From the NCBI RefSeq assembly GCF_038070005.1, contig NZ_JBBPCO010000002.1, forward strand, positions 124,001 through 188,000: a DNA stretch of 64,000 nt. The letters are read 5' to 3'. A program made the position numbers and the translations under genes. The notes under the pieces are model-generated. The model was not told the DNA's origin and did no database searches. It was given only the letters and a program-made list of their open reading frames with translations. Shown one piece after another: positions 14,888-24,277 of the stretch (the stretch's first letter is position 1; each line of letters begins with the position of its first letter). This DNA is from Thermithiobacillus plumbiphilus (GTDB lineage: Bacteria > Pseudomonadota > Gammaproteobacteria > Acidithiobacillales > Thermithiobacillaceae).

Positions 14888-16225
14888 ATGGGGCGCCAGG
14901 CAAAGACACGCACACTGTCGGTCTGGATGAACGGCGCCCGGGTCGGATCCTGGACACTCAAGGCCAATGGCGGTCAGGAGTTTGCCTATGCGGCATCCTG
15001 GCTGGATTCCTCTGCCGCCCGGCCAATTTCCCTGTCCATGCCCTTGCGACCGGCCAGCCAACCTTACAAGGATCACCCGGTTGCCGCCTATTTCGATAAT
15101 CTGCTGCCGGACAACAGGGATATCCGCGAGCGGATTCAAAGGCGCTTCAGAGTCCGTTCCCTGGCGCCCTTTGACCTGCTGGCGGAAGTTGGGCGCGATT
15201 GCGTCGGCGCACTGCAGCTTCTGGGGCCAGAGGATGAGCCAGCTCCTGTCAGGCAAATCCACGGACAACCACTTGCGCCCGATGAGATCGCCCGCATCCT
15301 GAACGGCACCTTGGGGGGAGGGCCGCTGGCCGGGTTGGAGGAGGCCAAAGAGTTTCGTATTTCGCTTGCGGGCGCGCAGGAGAAGACCGCGTTGCTGCTA
15401 CTGGATGGACAATGGCAGATCCCGCTGGGCACAACACCAACGACACACATCCTGAAGTTGCCGATTGGCATGGGGCATCGCGGCATAGATCTCAGCCAGT
15501 CGGTCGAGAACGAGTGGCTGTGTGCTCGTATCCTGCGGGCCTATGGGGTCGAGGTGGCCCATTGCTGGATGGAGCATTTCGGCGAGCACAAGGTCCTGGT
15601 GGTTGAGCGTTTTGACCGCAAGCCTGCGGCGGACGGCACCTGGCTGGTGCGGCTGCCGCAGGAGGATCTGTGTCAGGCTACGGGTACGCCGGGGGGACTC
15701 AAATACGAGAATGACGGCGGGCCGGGCATCCAGAATATCATGGAGCTCCTGCTGGGTTCGTCCAGAGCCGAAACCGATCGGCAGGATTTCTTCCGCACCC
15801 AGATCCTGTTCTGGATGCTCTGCGCCATCGACGGGCATGCAAAAAACTTCAGCCTGTTTCTGCAGCGCGGAGGCAATTTCCGTCTCACCCCACGCTATGA
15901 TGTCATCTCGGCCTATCCGGTGCTGGGCGCCAGCGCGAGCCGGCTATCTCCGCATGACGTAAAAATGGCAATGGCCGTAATTGGCAAGAACCGCCATTAT
16001 CACTGGCATGCCATCCAGTACCGGCACTGGCTGAGGACTGCAAAGCGCTGTGGTCTACAGGATGCCGCGCCAAAGATTATCGATGCGTTAATCGAGCAGA
16101 CGCCGACCGTCCTGACCACTGTCCAGGATCAACTTCCAGCGGATTTTCCCGCGGAGCTGGCGGACAGCATTCTTGGCGGGCTGACATTAGCCGCGAAGCG
16201 ATTGGACAGGCAGAGGCTTTCTTAA
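14888..16225 (+). CDS. hipA: HipA serine/threonine kinase toxin
   Basis: A 445-residue HipA family kinase. The autophosphorylated-serine loop EFRISLAGAQEKTALLLLD matches the HipA site almost exactly; later come TTHILKLPIG (P-loop region), VERFDR, DLCQATG, the catalytic IDGHAKNFSLFL and the Mg-binding YDVISAYPVL. HipA phosphorylates glutamyl-tRNA synthetase in E. coli, stopping translation and causing persistence; the target here is inferred. ATG at 14888 is the family start (MGRQAKTRTLSVWMNG). Length is usual for full-length HipA, so it appears intact. Confidence 0.95.
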   Translation: MGRQAKTRTLSVWMNGARVGSWTLKANGGQEFAYAASWLDSSAARPISLSMPLRPASQPYKDHPVAAYFDNLLPDNRDIRERIQRRFRVRSLAPFDLLAEVGRDCVGALQLLGPEDEPAPVRQIHGQPLAPDEIARILNGTLGGGPLAGLEEAKEFRISLAGAQEKTALLLLDGQWQIPLGTTPTTHILKLPIGMGHRGIDLSQSVENEWLCARILRAYGVEVAHCWMEHFGEHKVLVVERFDRKPAADGTWLVRLPQEDLCQATGTPGGLKYENDGGPGIQNIMELLLGSSRAETDRQDFFRTQILFWMLCAIDGHAKNFSLFLQRGGNFRLTPRYDVISAYPVLGASASRLSPHDVKMAMAVIGKNRHYHWHAIQYRHWLRTAKRCGLQDAAPKIIDALIEQTPTVLTTVQDQLPADFPAELADSILGGLTLAAKRLDRQRLS

Positions 16226-16375
16226 CTCGGAAGGGATATGACTATCCTGGATCTGTTTGTCTCCTCAATGGAACATGTGCTTGCTATGCGTGTGGCCTAG
16301 AGGGATTCGATGCGGGATTCACTTTACAGATGGCCCTGATGCCTTGTAATAGCTTTGGATTAGCTTATAGAATTA

Positions 16376-16399
16376 GTTGCAATATTCGTTGCAATATTC
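16376..16399 (+). repeat. perfect tandem 12-mer GTTGCAATATTC x2
   Basis: Two adjacent exact copies of GTTGCAATATTC, 16 bases before an HTH gene fragment. Each contains a GCAATATTGC-like half palindrome. Likely the operator of the fragmentary gene that follows. Confidence 0.7.
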
Positions 16400-16414
16400 T
16401 TGAGCCTTCCTGCC

Positions 16415-16603
16415 ATGACCAAGCTCCGTGCAGACACCCTGATACGCCTTTTGCGCGACAATCCCCGTGCGCGTACGGCCATGCTCTGCGAAAGGCTCGG
16501 CGGTCTGGACAAGTCCACTGTGACGCGCGGACTCAAGGCGCTGGGTGGGCAGGTAGTCAGCCGGGGATGCTCGCATCAGTCCCGGATTTCGGCAGGTCTG
16601 TGA
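16415..16603 (+). pseudogene. N-terminal fragment of a YjjJ-like (HipA-family) HTH toxin gene
   Basis: 62 codons: MTKLRADTLIRLLRDNPRA, LCERLGGLDKSTVTRGLKALG, then the frame degenerates after VVSRGC and stops. A winged HTH of this form is the N-terminus of YjjJ-type HipA-domain proteins, whose kinase part should follow. Instead, within 60 bases comes a 3'-terminal fragment of galK in the other orientation. Most of the gene is therefore missing. Could alternatively be a short free-standing HTH protein. Confidence 0.55.
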
Positions 16604-16656
16604 TGGCAACGCAAAATTGCTGCGGGCCCTGCAGGCGGATCTCGCCTGAGAACTTC

Positions 16657-16770
16657 TTACCCCAGCACCGGCACCAGCATCCGCCCTTGATGCGCGCGGT
16701 TGTAGCTGGCGAGCACCCTTTCCGCCACTGATCTCCCTTCTCCCGCTTTGACCAGGGCCACGCAGGCGCC
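16657..16770 (-). pseudogene. second copy of the galK 3' end
   Basis: The minus strand reads A-C-V-A-L-V-K-A-G-E-G-R-S-V-A-E-R-V-L-A then S-Y-N-R-A-H-Q-G-R-M-L-V-P-V-L-G-stop. 103 bases (16668-16770) match 17518-17620 in intact galK with six differences by eye. It has its own stop codon and a different last few codons, so it is an allelic galK end, not a simple tandem duplication. The hicAB module lies exactly between the two copies. Confidence 0.9.
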
Positions 16771-16782
16771 TGTCGGAAGTGC

Positions 16783-16810
16783 TTGACGTGGTACTATATA
16801 ATAGTACTAT
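16783..16810 (+). promoter_or_regulatory. hicAB promoter with embedded operator
   Basis: TTGACG (16783-16788) and TACTAT (16805-16810) are 16 bases apart. A palindrome GTACTAT-ATA-ATAGTAC (16791-16807) fills the spacer and overlaps the -10 box, an ideal autorepression site for HicB. Confidence 0.65.
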
Positions 16811-16829
16811 GGCAACCATTGGAGACGCC

Positions 16830-17087
16830 ATGCACGCTAAGCACCAGAAGACATTGCAGCGCATCTTTGCAAAGCCAACACCACACATGCAAGTCGAGTG
16901 GCGGGAGATTGAAGCACTTTTGGTGGCGTGTGGCGCAAAGATTCTGGAAGGCGATGGGTCAGCGGTCCGGATCGTGCTGGGCACGCGGCGGGTATACATG
17001 CACCGCCCGCACCCGCACAAGGAAGCCAAGGCATATCAGGTCAAGGCAATTCGTGAACTCCTGGAAGCGGAGGGTATTCAGCCATGA
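16830..17087 (+). CDS. hicA: HicA-type mRNA interferase toxin
   Basis: An 85-residue HicA-fold (dsRBD-like) toxin: MHAKHQKTLQRIFAKP, VEWREIEALLVACGAKILEGDGSAVRIVLGTR and the catalytic-His segment YMHRPHPHKEA, followed by KAIRELLEAEGI. ATG at 16830 is chosen: it has GGAGA eight bases upstream, whereas in-frame ATGs further upstream fall on the -10 box. HicA cleaves mRNA independently of ribosomes. It overlaps hicB by four bases (ATGA). The module is flanked by the duplicated galK end. Confidence 0.9.
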   Translation: MHAKHQKTLQRIFAKPTPHMQVEWREIEALLVACGAKILEGDGSAVRIVLGTRRVYMHRPHPHKEAKAYQVKAIRELLEAEGIQP

Positions 17088-17425
17088 ACAAATTGGAGCA
17101 CCAGGGCTATTTCGGTAGCGTGGAATACAGCGCAGAGGACGAGGTCCTGCACGGGCGCCTGCTCAATATCCATGACATTGTCACCTATGAAGGGCAGTCG
17201 GTCGATGAGCTCAAGGCCCATTTCGTGGAGTCGGTGGAAGGTTACCTGCAGATGTGTGCTGAACTGGGCAAGGCGCCGGACAAGCCAGTATCGGGCAAGT
17301 TCAATGTCCGCATTCCCCCGGAGCTGCATCGCGCCGCGCAACGGGCCGCAGCGGAGCAGGATACCAGCTTGAATGAGGTGGTGGCTCAAGCCCTGGCGCG
17401 CTATCTGGGGGAGCATGCCGCGTAA
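17084..17425 (+). CDS. hicB: HicB-type antitoxin
   Basis: A 113-residue HicB: the degenerate RNase H-fold N-terminus (YFGSVEYSAEDEVLHGRLLNIHDIVTYEG, SVDELKAHFVESVEGYL) joined to a C-terminal RHH DNA-binding part (SGKFNVRIPPELHRAAQRAA, DTSLNEVVAQALARYL). It neutralises HicA and represses the operon. 72 bases lie between its stop and the galK stop on the other strand, with no readable terminator. Confidence 0.93.
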   Translation: MNKLEHQGYFGSVEYSAEDEVLHGRLLNIHDIVTYEGQSVDELKAHFVESVEGYLQMCAELGKAPDKPVSGKFNVRIPPELHRAAQRAAAEQDTSLNEVVAQALARYLGEHAA

Positions 17426-17497
17426 ATTGGAATTGCGCTGTCAGTTCTTTCAACTTTGCGCCAAGGGTGGGGAGATCTTGCGCTCCCGACATGCTGA

Positions 17498-18583
<1,086 letters not shown>

Positions 18584-19678
18584 TCAAAGCTCCAGGGGCA
18601 GGGGGCGCTTGCGGCCCTGGGTGACCGTGTGCGGCCAGCGCGGGTCGTCGGTGAGGTTTTCCAGGTCGCCATCGGCGTTGATCAGGAAGGTGTCCTCGAT
18701 CTTGGCGCCGGGCAGGCTGGGGTTCCAGGCGACGGCCATGCCCTCGGTCAGGGAATCCTTGGTCGTGGGCGTGGCGACGACTTCACGCGAGAGATAGCCG
18801 GTGAGCCCACCCTGATGATGCATGAGGATGCCATCGGGATAGCCCTGCTTTTGATAGGCGTGGTCGAGCGCGGCATAGATCTCGTTGAGATGCTTGCCGG
18901 GATTGCTGGCCTGCAGGGCCTCGGCCTCGATCTCGCGGACCTGATGGTGGCGTTCGGCATCGGCTTCGCTGAGCTTGCCGAAGCTGACGAAGCGGGTCAG
19001 GTTGGCGAACAGCCCATAGCGGCGCGCGCAGAACACCAGCATGGCCTGGGAGCCGAGTTTGGCGGGGCTGGGGGTGGGGTGGCGATAGGTGCTCATGCGC
19101 CGGTCACCGGCCGCGAGCGTCAGGGCCGGTTCCAGGCCGCGCGCCCACATGGCCTCGGCGCCAGCGCCGGCGAGCTGGTATTCGGTCCAGTCGGGACGGG
19201 CATTGAGCAGCACGTCGGTCATGGCCTCGCTGGCCAGCCGGCCGACTTCGCGGTAACGCTCGCGTTCGCTCATCATGAGCATCCGGCGTTGATGCAGCCA
19301 GGCGGGCGGCAAGGGCATTTCAGTACCCTGAGGCAGGTCGCTGAGCACCAGCCCGCCATTGCTGACCTCGCGCACCCGCGCTTCGCGCAGTGCCGGTTCC
19401 GCCCAGGGCGTGGCGAGCACGTTGAAATTCTGCGGCAGTTCCTCCTCGCGCAGGCGCCTTTCCTCGATGTTGTCGGTCAGCACCCAGGCGCCATCAAGCG
19501 TGACCAGCACCTCGGCGATGCCGGTCTCGGCGGTCAGGAGCACGGTGGGGGAGGCACCGGCGGTGGCCCAGGTAAACCATGCCGTGCCGCGCAGACGCAG
19601 GGCGCTGGCATTGGCAGCCATCAATCCGGCGCGCAGGAAGCCGAGCTTGGCATTGACTTCGTCGATACGGCTTTGCAT
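18584..19678 (-). CDS. M24 (creatinase/aminopeptidase P) fold protein lacking most metal ligands
   Basis: A 364-residue pita-bread-fold protein with the creatinase-like N-terminal domain (1-150) and an M24 C-terminal domain. In catalytic M24 peptidases two Asp, one His and two Glu bind two metals. Here the strand that should hold both Asp reads LVFCARRYGLFANLTRF (214-230), with Cys and Asn in those places; the first Glu position is Asn319 in NPSLPG; only a His near 287 and Glu328 remain. It may be a pseudoenzyme, or a metal-independent hydrolase as creatinase is. Its place between galT and galK suggests a role in galactoside use, but no substrate is evident. Confidence 0.8.
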   Translation of the reverse strand: MQSRIDEVNAKLGFLRAGLMAANASALRLRGTAWFTWATAGASPTVLLTAETGIAEVLVTLDGAWVLTDNIEERRLREEELPQNFNVLATPWAEPALREARVREVSNGGLVLSDLPQGTEMPLPPAWLHQRRMLMMSERERYREVGRLASEAMTDVLLNARPDWTEYQLAGAGAEAMWARGLEPALTLAAGDRRMSTYRHPTPSPAKLGSQAMLVFCARRYGLFANLTRFVSFGKLSEADAERHHQVREIEAEALQASNPGKHLNEIYAALDHAYQKQGYPDGILMHHQGGLTGYLSREVVATPTTKDSLTEGMAVAWNPSLPGAKIEDTFLINADGDLENLTDDPRWPHTVTQGRKRPLPLEL

Positions 19679-19686
19679 GGCTGGCC

Positions 19687-20772
19687 TCAGTCGAGGTTGA
19701 CGGGAACGGCCTGGAGTTCCTTCGCCTTGTCTTCCGGCAGGGCATCGCTGGCGAACATGCCGGCGGCAAGCTCGGTGCCGGCCAGGAATTTCAGGCGATC
19801 GCTGGTGCGATAGGGCGGATAGAACTCGGCGTGCAGGTGCGCTTCCGGATGCGGCTTGCCATCGGTGGGCGCCTGGAACCAGGCCATGAGATAGGGAAAG
19901 GGCCGCTGCCAGAGGCCATCGTATTTGAGCAGCACGGTCTTCAGCGCGCGGGCGAGATCGGCGCGCGCCTCCGGCGTCAGATCGTGCAGGTAGGCCGTGG
20001 CGCGGATCGGCGCGATCCAGACCTCATAGGGGTAGCGCGCCCAGGCCGGCAGCCAGGCGATGGCGTGCTCGCCGCGGTAGAGGATGCGCTCGCCGCTTGC
20101 CAGCTCGCGCTCGATCAGCGACTGCAATAGCGGCTGCTGGTGCTCGGCATAATGAAGCTGCTCCTGGGCCTGCATGCGCGCCGGTACGGGCGGAATGAAG
20201 GGATAGGCGTAGATCTGGCCATGCGGATGGTGCAGGGTCACGCCCACTTCTACGCCCTTGTTTTCAAAGGGAAGAACGTACTTGATGTCGGGATCGGCTC
20301 CGAGCGCCTGGGTGCGCTGCGCCCAGACCTGAAACAAGAGATCGATGTGCGACAGGGGCAGGGCGGCCAGCGAGGTGTTGGGGTTCTGGGTGAAGACCAC
20401 GACCTCGCATTTGCCGGTGGCCGGCAGGGTCTCGACGATGCTTTCCGGCGCGTCATGGGCGCTGGGGCTTAGTGAGGGAAAGCGATTGTCGAATACCGCG
20501 ATGTCGTAATCGCCGGCCGGCAGCTCGGTGGGATTGGCCGGATCAGTGGTGACCGCCAGCGGGTTGTACTCGGGCGGCGGCATGAAGGTGCGGCCCTGGC
20601 GATAGGCGGCATAGGTGACCCACTCGCCCCGGAGCGGATGCCAGCGCAGGTGCGGATTGGGCTTGATGGTGTCGCCCAGGGGGGCAGGGGCCTGCAGGGC
20701 CTCGTCGATGGGCCGCTGACTGTAGAGGATGAGCTGGCGGCCGTCCGGTTTGGTCAGTTTCAGCGAATACAT
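19687..20772 (-). CDS. galT: galactose-1-phosphate uridylyltransferase
   Basis: A 361-residue GalT exchanging UMP between UDP-glucose and galactose-1-phosphate. The active-site HHPHGQ motif is at residues 181-186 (nucleophilic His in H-P-H), with [12 protein letters not shown] before it and [14 protein letters not shown] for the C-terminal histidines. The ATG at 20772 ([21 protein letters not shown]) is the family start; a longer upstream frame overlaps the GH2 gene. Eight bases separate it from the GH2 stop and eight from the M24 start, so the genes are cotranscribed. No galE (UDP-glucose 4-epimerase) is seen in the window. Confidence 0.96.
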   Translation of the reverse strand: MYSLKLTKPDGRQLILYSQRPIDEALQAPAPLGDTIKPNPHLRWHPLRGEWVTYAAYRQGRTFMPPPEYNPLAVTTDPANPTELPAGDYDIAVFDNRFPSLSPSAHDAPESIVETLPATGKCEVVVFTQNPNTSLAALPLSHIDLLFQVWAQRTQALGADPDIKYVLPFENKGVEVGVTLHHPHGQIYAYPFIPPVPARMQAQEQLHYAEHQQPLLQSLIERELASGERILYRGEHAIAWLPAWARYPYEVWIAPIRATAYLHDLTPEARADLARALKTVLLKYDGLWQRPFPYLMAWFQAPTDGKPHPEAHLHAEFYPPYRTSDRLKFLAGTELAAGMFASDALPEDKAKELQAVPVNLD

Positions 20773-20780
20773 GCGCGGCC

Positions 20781-22544
20781 TCACTCCTCGCCAAAGGTGG
20801 CGCGACGGATGATGTCGATGGGGATTTTCGGCGTCCGGTCGGAAAAGAGCAGGCCGTTGGCTTCCTGGAAGGTGTCGGTGAACTGGGTATAGCAAAAACC
20901 GCTGAACAGGCCGATGTCGCGCACCGTTTCGAGATAGTGGGTGTAGCGCGCGGCGAATTCGGCGGCGTCGTCGGTACAAGTGTAGCCCCAGATCTTCTGC
21001 GCCTCGGGGTCTTCGGGCCGGGCGTAGGCGATGCCGCCGAACTCGGTGAGCATGATGGGCTGGCCCTTGTGCGGGTAGCCATCGAGCGTGAGGATGCGCC
21101 CGCCGGGGCGACGCCGGTCGAACAGCTCATCCATGCGGATGCGCGGCCCGTAACGCTCGCGGAAATTCTCGGGGTCCTTGTCGTAGTCGTGGATGCCGAT
21201 GAGGTCGGTGGCGGTGCTCTCCCAGCCATCGTTGCCGATCACCGGACGGAAGGGGTCCAGGGTCTTGGTGAGGTGATAGAAGGCCTGCACGGCATCGCGG
21301 TGGGCGGGGGTCTTGGGCAGGTCCGGCACGCCCCAGGACTCGTTGAAGGGCACCCAGGTGACGATGCAGGGATGGCTGTAGTCGCGGTCGATGACCTCTC
21401 TCCATTCCCGCATCAGGCGATCGACCGCGGTGCTGGTGAAGCGATAGGCGCTCGGCATCTCCTCCCAGACCAGCAGGCCCATGCTGTCGGCCAGGTACAG
21501 GAAGCGCGGGTCCTCGATCTTCTGATGCTTGCGCACGCCATTGAAGCCCATGGCCTTGATCAGCTCGATATCCTGGCGCAGGGCCTCGTCCGAGGGCGGC
21601 GTCATCAGGGTGTCGTCCCAGTAACCCTGGTCCAGCACCAGCCGCAGATAGTAAGGCCTGCCATTGAGCATGAAGCGGTCGCGCTGGGTATAGACCGCGC
21701 GCAGGGCAGTGTAGGACTGCACCTTGTCCACCAGCCGGTCGCCATCCCAGAGCGTGATCTCGGCATGAATGAGCTTGGGCGACTCCGGGCTCCACAGCAG
21801 CTCGTTGCGGTAGTCGTCGATGCCCGGATCGGACAGCACGATGCGTCGCGCCACCTCGCCATAGATGACGCCATAGTTGTCGTCCGCGAGTATCTGGCCA
21901 CCATGCGAGAGCTTGACCCCCAGCCGCATGGCCTGGCCGAGATCACCGCTGATGTGGGCCTCCATGGTGATCTGCCAGTCTTCCAGGTGCGGCGTCCAGC
22001 GCAGGGATTCGATATAGGTGTCGGGCACACGTTCCAGCCAGACCGTCTGCCAGATGCCGGTGGTGCGTGGATACCAGATGCTGTGCGGTTCGAGCATCCA
22101 GTCCTGCTTGCCGCGGGGCTTTGAGAGGTCATGCGGATCGTCCTGCACCCGCACCGTAACCCGCTGTGGCCCTTCGGCGCGCAGGGCGCGGGTAATGTCG
22201 GCCCGGAACGGGGTGTGTCCGCCCTCATGTTCCGCCACCAGATGCTCATTCACCCAGACCGTGCAGGCATAGTCCACGGCGCCGAAGTGCAGGAGCAGCC
22301 GGCCCTCGCCAGGCGGCGCTTCGAACTCGCGCTCATACCAGCATACCGGATGAAAGCCGGTATCACCGATGCCACTGCGCGCACATTCCGGTGCGAAGGG
22401 CACCTCGATGCGCAGGGGCCAGACCTCGACATCACGGGGCAGTTCACGACGACCCGCGTCATCGAAGGCGAATTTCCATTGTCCATTCAGGCTGTGCCAT
22501 TCGGCGCGTTGCAATTGCGGGCGGGGATGCAGCGTCTGATTCAT
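20781..22544 (-). CDS. glycoside hydrolase family 2 (beta-galactosidase/beta-glucuronidase-like)
   Basis: A 587-residue GH2 enzyme without signal peptide. An N-terminal jelly-roll sugar-binding domain (LNGQWKFAFDD, WYEREFEAP, LLHFGAVDYACTVWVNEH) is followed by an immunoglobulin-like domain and a TIM barrel. Acid/base Glu is in VPFNESWGVPD and the nucleophile in IMLTEFGGIAYA. Specificity within GH2 cannot be read directly; the operon with galT and galK makes beta-galactosidase the best guess. ATG at 22544 gives the normal N-terminus (MNQTLHPRPQLQRAEW); an 84-codon upstream extension is not family-like. First gene of the leftward galactose operon. Confidence 0.9.
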   Translation of the reverse strand: MNQTLHPRPQLQRAEWHSLNGQWKFAFDDAGRRELPRDVEVWPLRIEVPFAPECARSGIGDTGFHPVCWYEREFEAPPGEGRLLLHFGAVDYACTVWVNEHLVAEHEGGHTPFRADITRALRAEGPQRVTVRVQDDPHDLSKPRGKQDWMLEPHSIWYPRTTGIWQTVWLERVPDTYIESLRWTPHLEDWQITMEAHISGDLGQAMRLGVKLSHGGQILADDNYGVIYGEVARRIVLSDPGIDDYRNELLWSPESPKLIHAEITLWDGDRLVDKVQSYTALRAVYTQRDRFMLNGRPYYLRLVLDQGYWDDTLMTPPSDEALRQDIELIKAMGFNGVRKHQKIEDPRFLYLADSMGLLVWEEMPSAYRFTSTAVDRLMREWREVIDRDYSHPCIVTWVPFNESWGVPDLPKTPAHRDAVQAFYHLTKTLDPFRPVIGNDGWESTATDLIGIHDYDKDPENFRERYGPRIRMDELFDRRRPGGRILTLDGYPHKGQPIMLTEFGGIAYARPEDPEAQKIWGYTCTDDAAEFAARYTHYLETVRDIGLFSGFCYTQFTDTFQEANGLLFSDRTPKIPIDIIRRATFGEE

Positions 22545-22950
22545 GCAATCCTCTGCGAAAAGAGCAAAACCGGGAGCCAAGGGCTGGCTTTGGCAGGAAT
22601 TTGGCATTGCAAACCAATTCTGGCAGCGGTGGAATGGCCCAAAGTCCGATGCCCGGGCCGGTGCTAAACAGCTTAGGACCAATGTTTGATTTATGCGGGC
22701 AGAATTCTCCAATAGAGTCCCAGATTGGTAAAAATGCGATCTATCCATCTCTTGGATGAATAGTCGCTCCTTGATCGCATTTGCCAAAGGCAGCATGCCG
22801 GCCCCGCGCCCGGTTGTGGCATCAAATTCATTATTCCGCGGCAGCCCGCCCTTTCACTGGCTGCCCTCATATCATGAGCAATTTGAAAAATATGGATTTT
22901 ATCCGGCTTTTTCAAATTATTTCGTCAAAGGCCCGCAAAAGGATTAATCC
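22545..22950. other. divergent intergenic region between galactose operon and glycosyltransferase
   Basis: 406 bases with no convincing gene. It must hold two divergent promoters. Around 22590-22606 TTGG and GC are spaced as in sigma-54 sites (TTGGCAGGAATTTGGCA), but the -12 half is poor. The last 90 bases before the glycosyltransferase are AT-rich (TTGAAAAATATGGATTTTATCC) and suit a sigma-70 promoter. An AAAAGGATT ribosome site precedes ATG 22951. Confidence 0.5.
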
Positions 22951-24225
22951 ATGGGATACAAGCAATCCGACATCCTGAGCCGTTCCGAACAAGCCAATGC
23001 CGCTCACGGCAAGCCGCGCGGCCAGAAGTTCAGTTACATTCCGGACCTCGACGCCAGCTTTTCCCTGATCGTGCACAGTCATCTGCGTTGGGATTTCGTG
23101 TGGCAGCGGCCGCAACAGATCCTGTCGCGCCTGGCCGAAAGCTATCCCGTGCTGTTCATCGAGGAGCCCATCTTCGATGCCGGGACCGACAACAATCATC
23201 TGGAAACCCTGCAGGCTTCCCGCAAGGTCACGCGTGTCATTCCCCATCTGTCGCGCTCGCTTGCCGAGCAGGGGGATCTGATGTACGAGCTGGTGCGCGA
23301 TCTGCTGCTGTTTCGCATACAGTCGGATGACAGCCTGCGAGAACGATTCAGCCGCCCGATCCAGTGGTTCTACAACCCGATGCCGACCATGGCCATGCTG
23401 GGTCACTTCAATGAAGTCGGCGTGGTCTACGACTGCATGGATGAGCTCTCCAAATTCCGCTTTGCCCCAAGCAACATCGTTCGCCGCGAGGGAATCCTCC
23501 TGGATGCCGCCGATATCGTGTTTACCGGTGGTTACAAACTTTACGAGTCCAAATCGCGCCATCACGACAACGTGCATTTCTTTGGTTGCGGCGTGGATGT
23601 CGAGCACTTTGCCAGGGCCCGCGCCGAGGAAACGGAAATTCCGGCCGATCTCGCCGGCATCCAGGGGCCGGTGCTGGGTTTCTATGGCGTGATCGATGAA
23701 CGACTCGACTATGAGCTGCTGGGCAAGCTGGCTGCCGCTCACCCCGACTGGACCATTGCCATGGCCGGCCCGATAGTGAAGATCGATCCCGCCGAACTGC
23801 CCCAGGCGGACAACATCCGCTGGCTGGGCCAGAAGGACTTCGATTCCCTGCCGGCCTATGCCAAGGGTTTTGATCTATGCTTGATGCCCTTCGCGCTCAA
23901 TGAGGCCACCGAGTACATCAACCCCACCAAGGCCCTGGAATATATGGCCGCCGGCAAGCCGATTCTTTCTACTGCCGTGGCCGACGTGGTACGCAATTTC
24001 ACCCCGGTGGTGCAGGTGGCCTACAGCCATGAGGAATTCATCCGCATGGCCGGGGAAATGCTCGAACGCCCCGCGCCGGAGCTGATCAAGCAGGGGCTGG
24101 CTCGTGCGCAGGGCGCGACCTGGGATGCCATCGTCAACGAGATGGATACCCTGATGCGCCAGGCCCTCAAGCCCGAGATGGCGGCATCGGCGCGTGATGG
24201 CAAGGCTGAGGCGGTATCTGTTTGA
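22951..24225 (+). CDS. GT4-like glycosyltransferase
   Basis: A 424-residue cytoplasmic GT-B enzyme. The N-terminal domain carries LIVHSHLRWDFVWQRPQQILSRL, a block seen in a family of sugar-cluster glycosyltransferases, and VVYDCMDELSKF. The C-terminal donor-binding domain includes GPVLGFYGVIDERLDYELL, NIRWLGQKDFDSLPAYAKGFD and the GT4 signature TEYINPTKALEYMAAGKP with its Glu. Immediately upstream of UDP-galactopyranose mutase, it may transfer galactofuranose, or supply the acceptor. Donor not provable from sequence. Confidence 0.85.
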   Translation: MGYKQSDILSRSEQANAAHGKPRGQKFSYIPDLDASFSLIVHSHLRWDFVWQRPQQILSRLAESYPVLFIEEPIFDAGTDNNHLETLQASRKVTRVIPHLSRSLAEQGDLMYELVRDLLLFRIQSDDSLRERFSRPIQWFYNPMPTMAMLGHFNEVGVVYDCMDELSKFRFAPSNIVRREGILLDAADIVFTGGYKLYESKSRHHDNVHFFGCGVDVEHFARARAEETEIPADLAGIQGPVLGFYGVIDERLDYELLGKLAAAHPDWTIAMAGPIVKIDPAELPQADNIRWLGQKDFDSLPAYAKGFDLCLMPFALNEATEYINPTKALEYMAAGKPILSTAVADVVRNFTPVVQVAYSHEEFIRMAGEMLERPAPELIKQGLARAQGATWDAIVNEMDTLMRQALKPEMAASARDGKAEAVSV

Positions 24226-24277
24226 CACTCAACATGGCGGGCCTTGTGCCCGTCGCTTTCCATTCAGAGAGGACCGC

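Noticed and set aside
4824-17425. Integron cassette array
   Set aside because: Toxin-antitoxin cassettes in series suggest this, but no attC-like imperfect palindromes with GTTRRRY ends are visible and module orientations are mixed.
22590-22606. Sigma-54 type promoter upstream of the glycosyltransferase
   Set aside because: GG and GC spacing is right but the -12 element is poor and the site is 345 bases from the gene.
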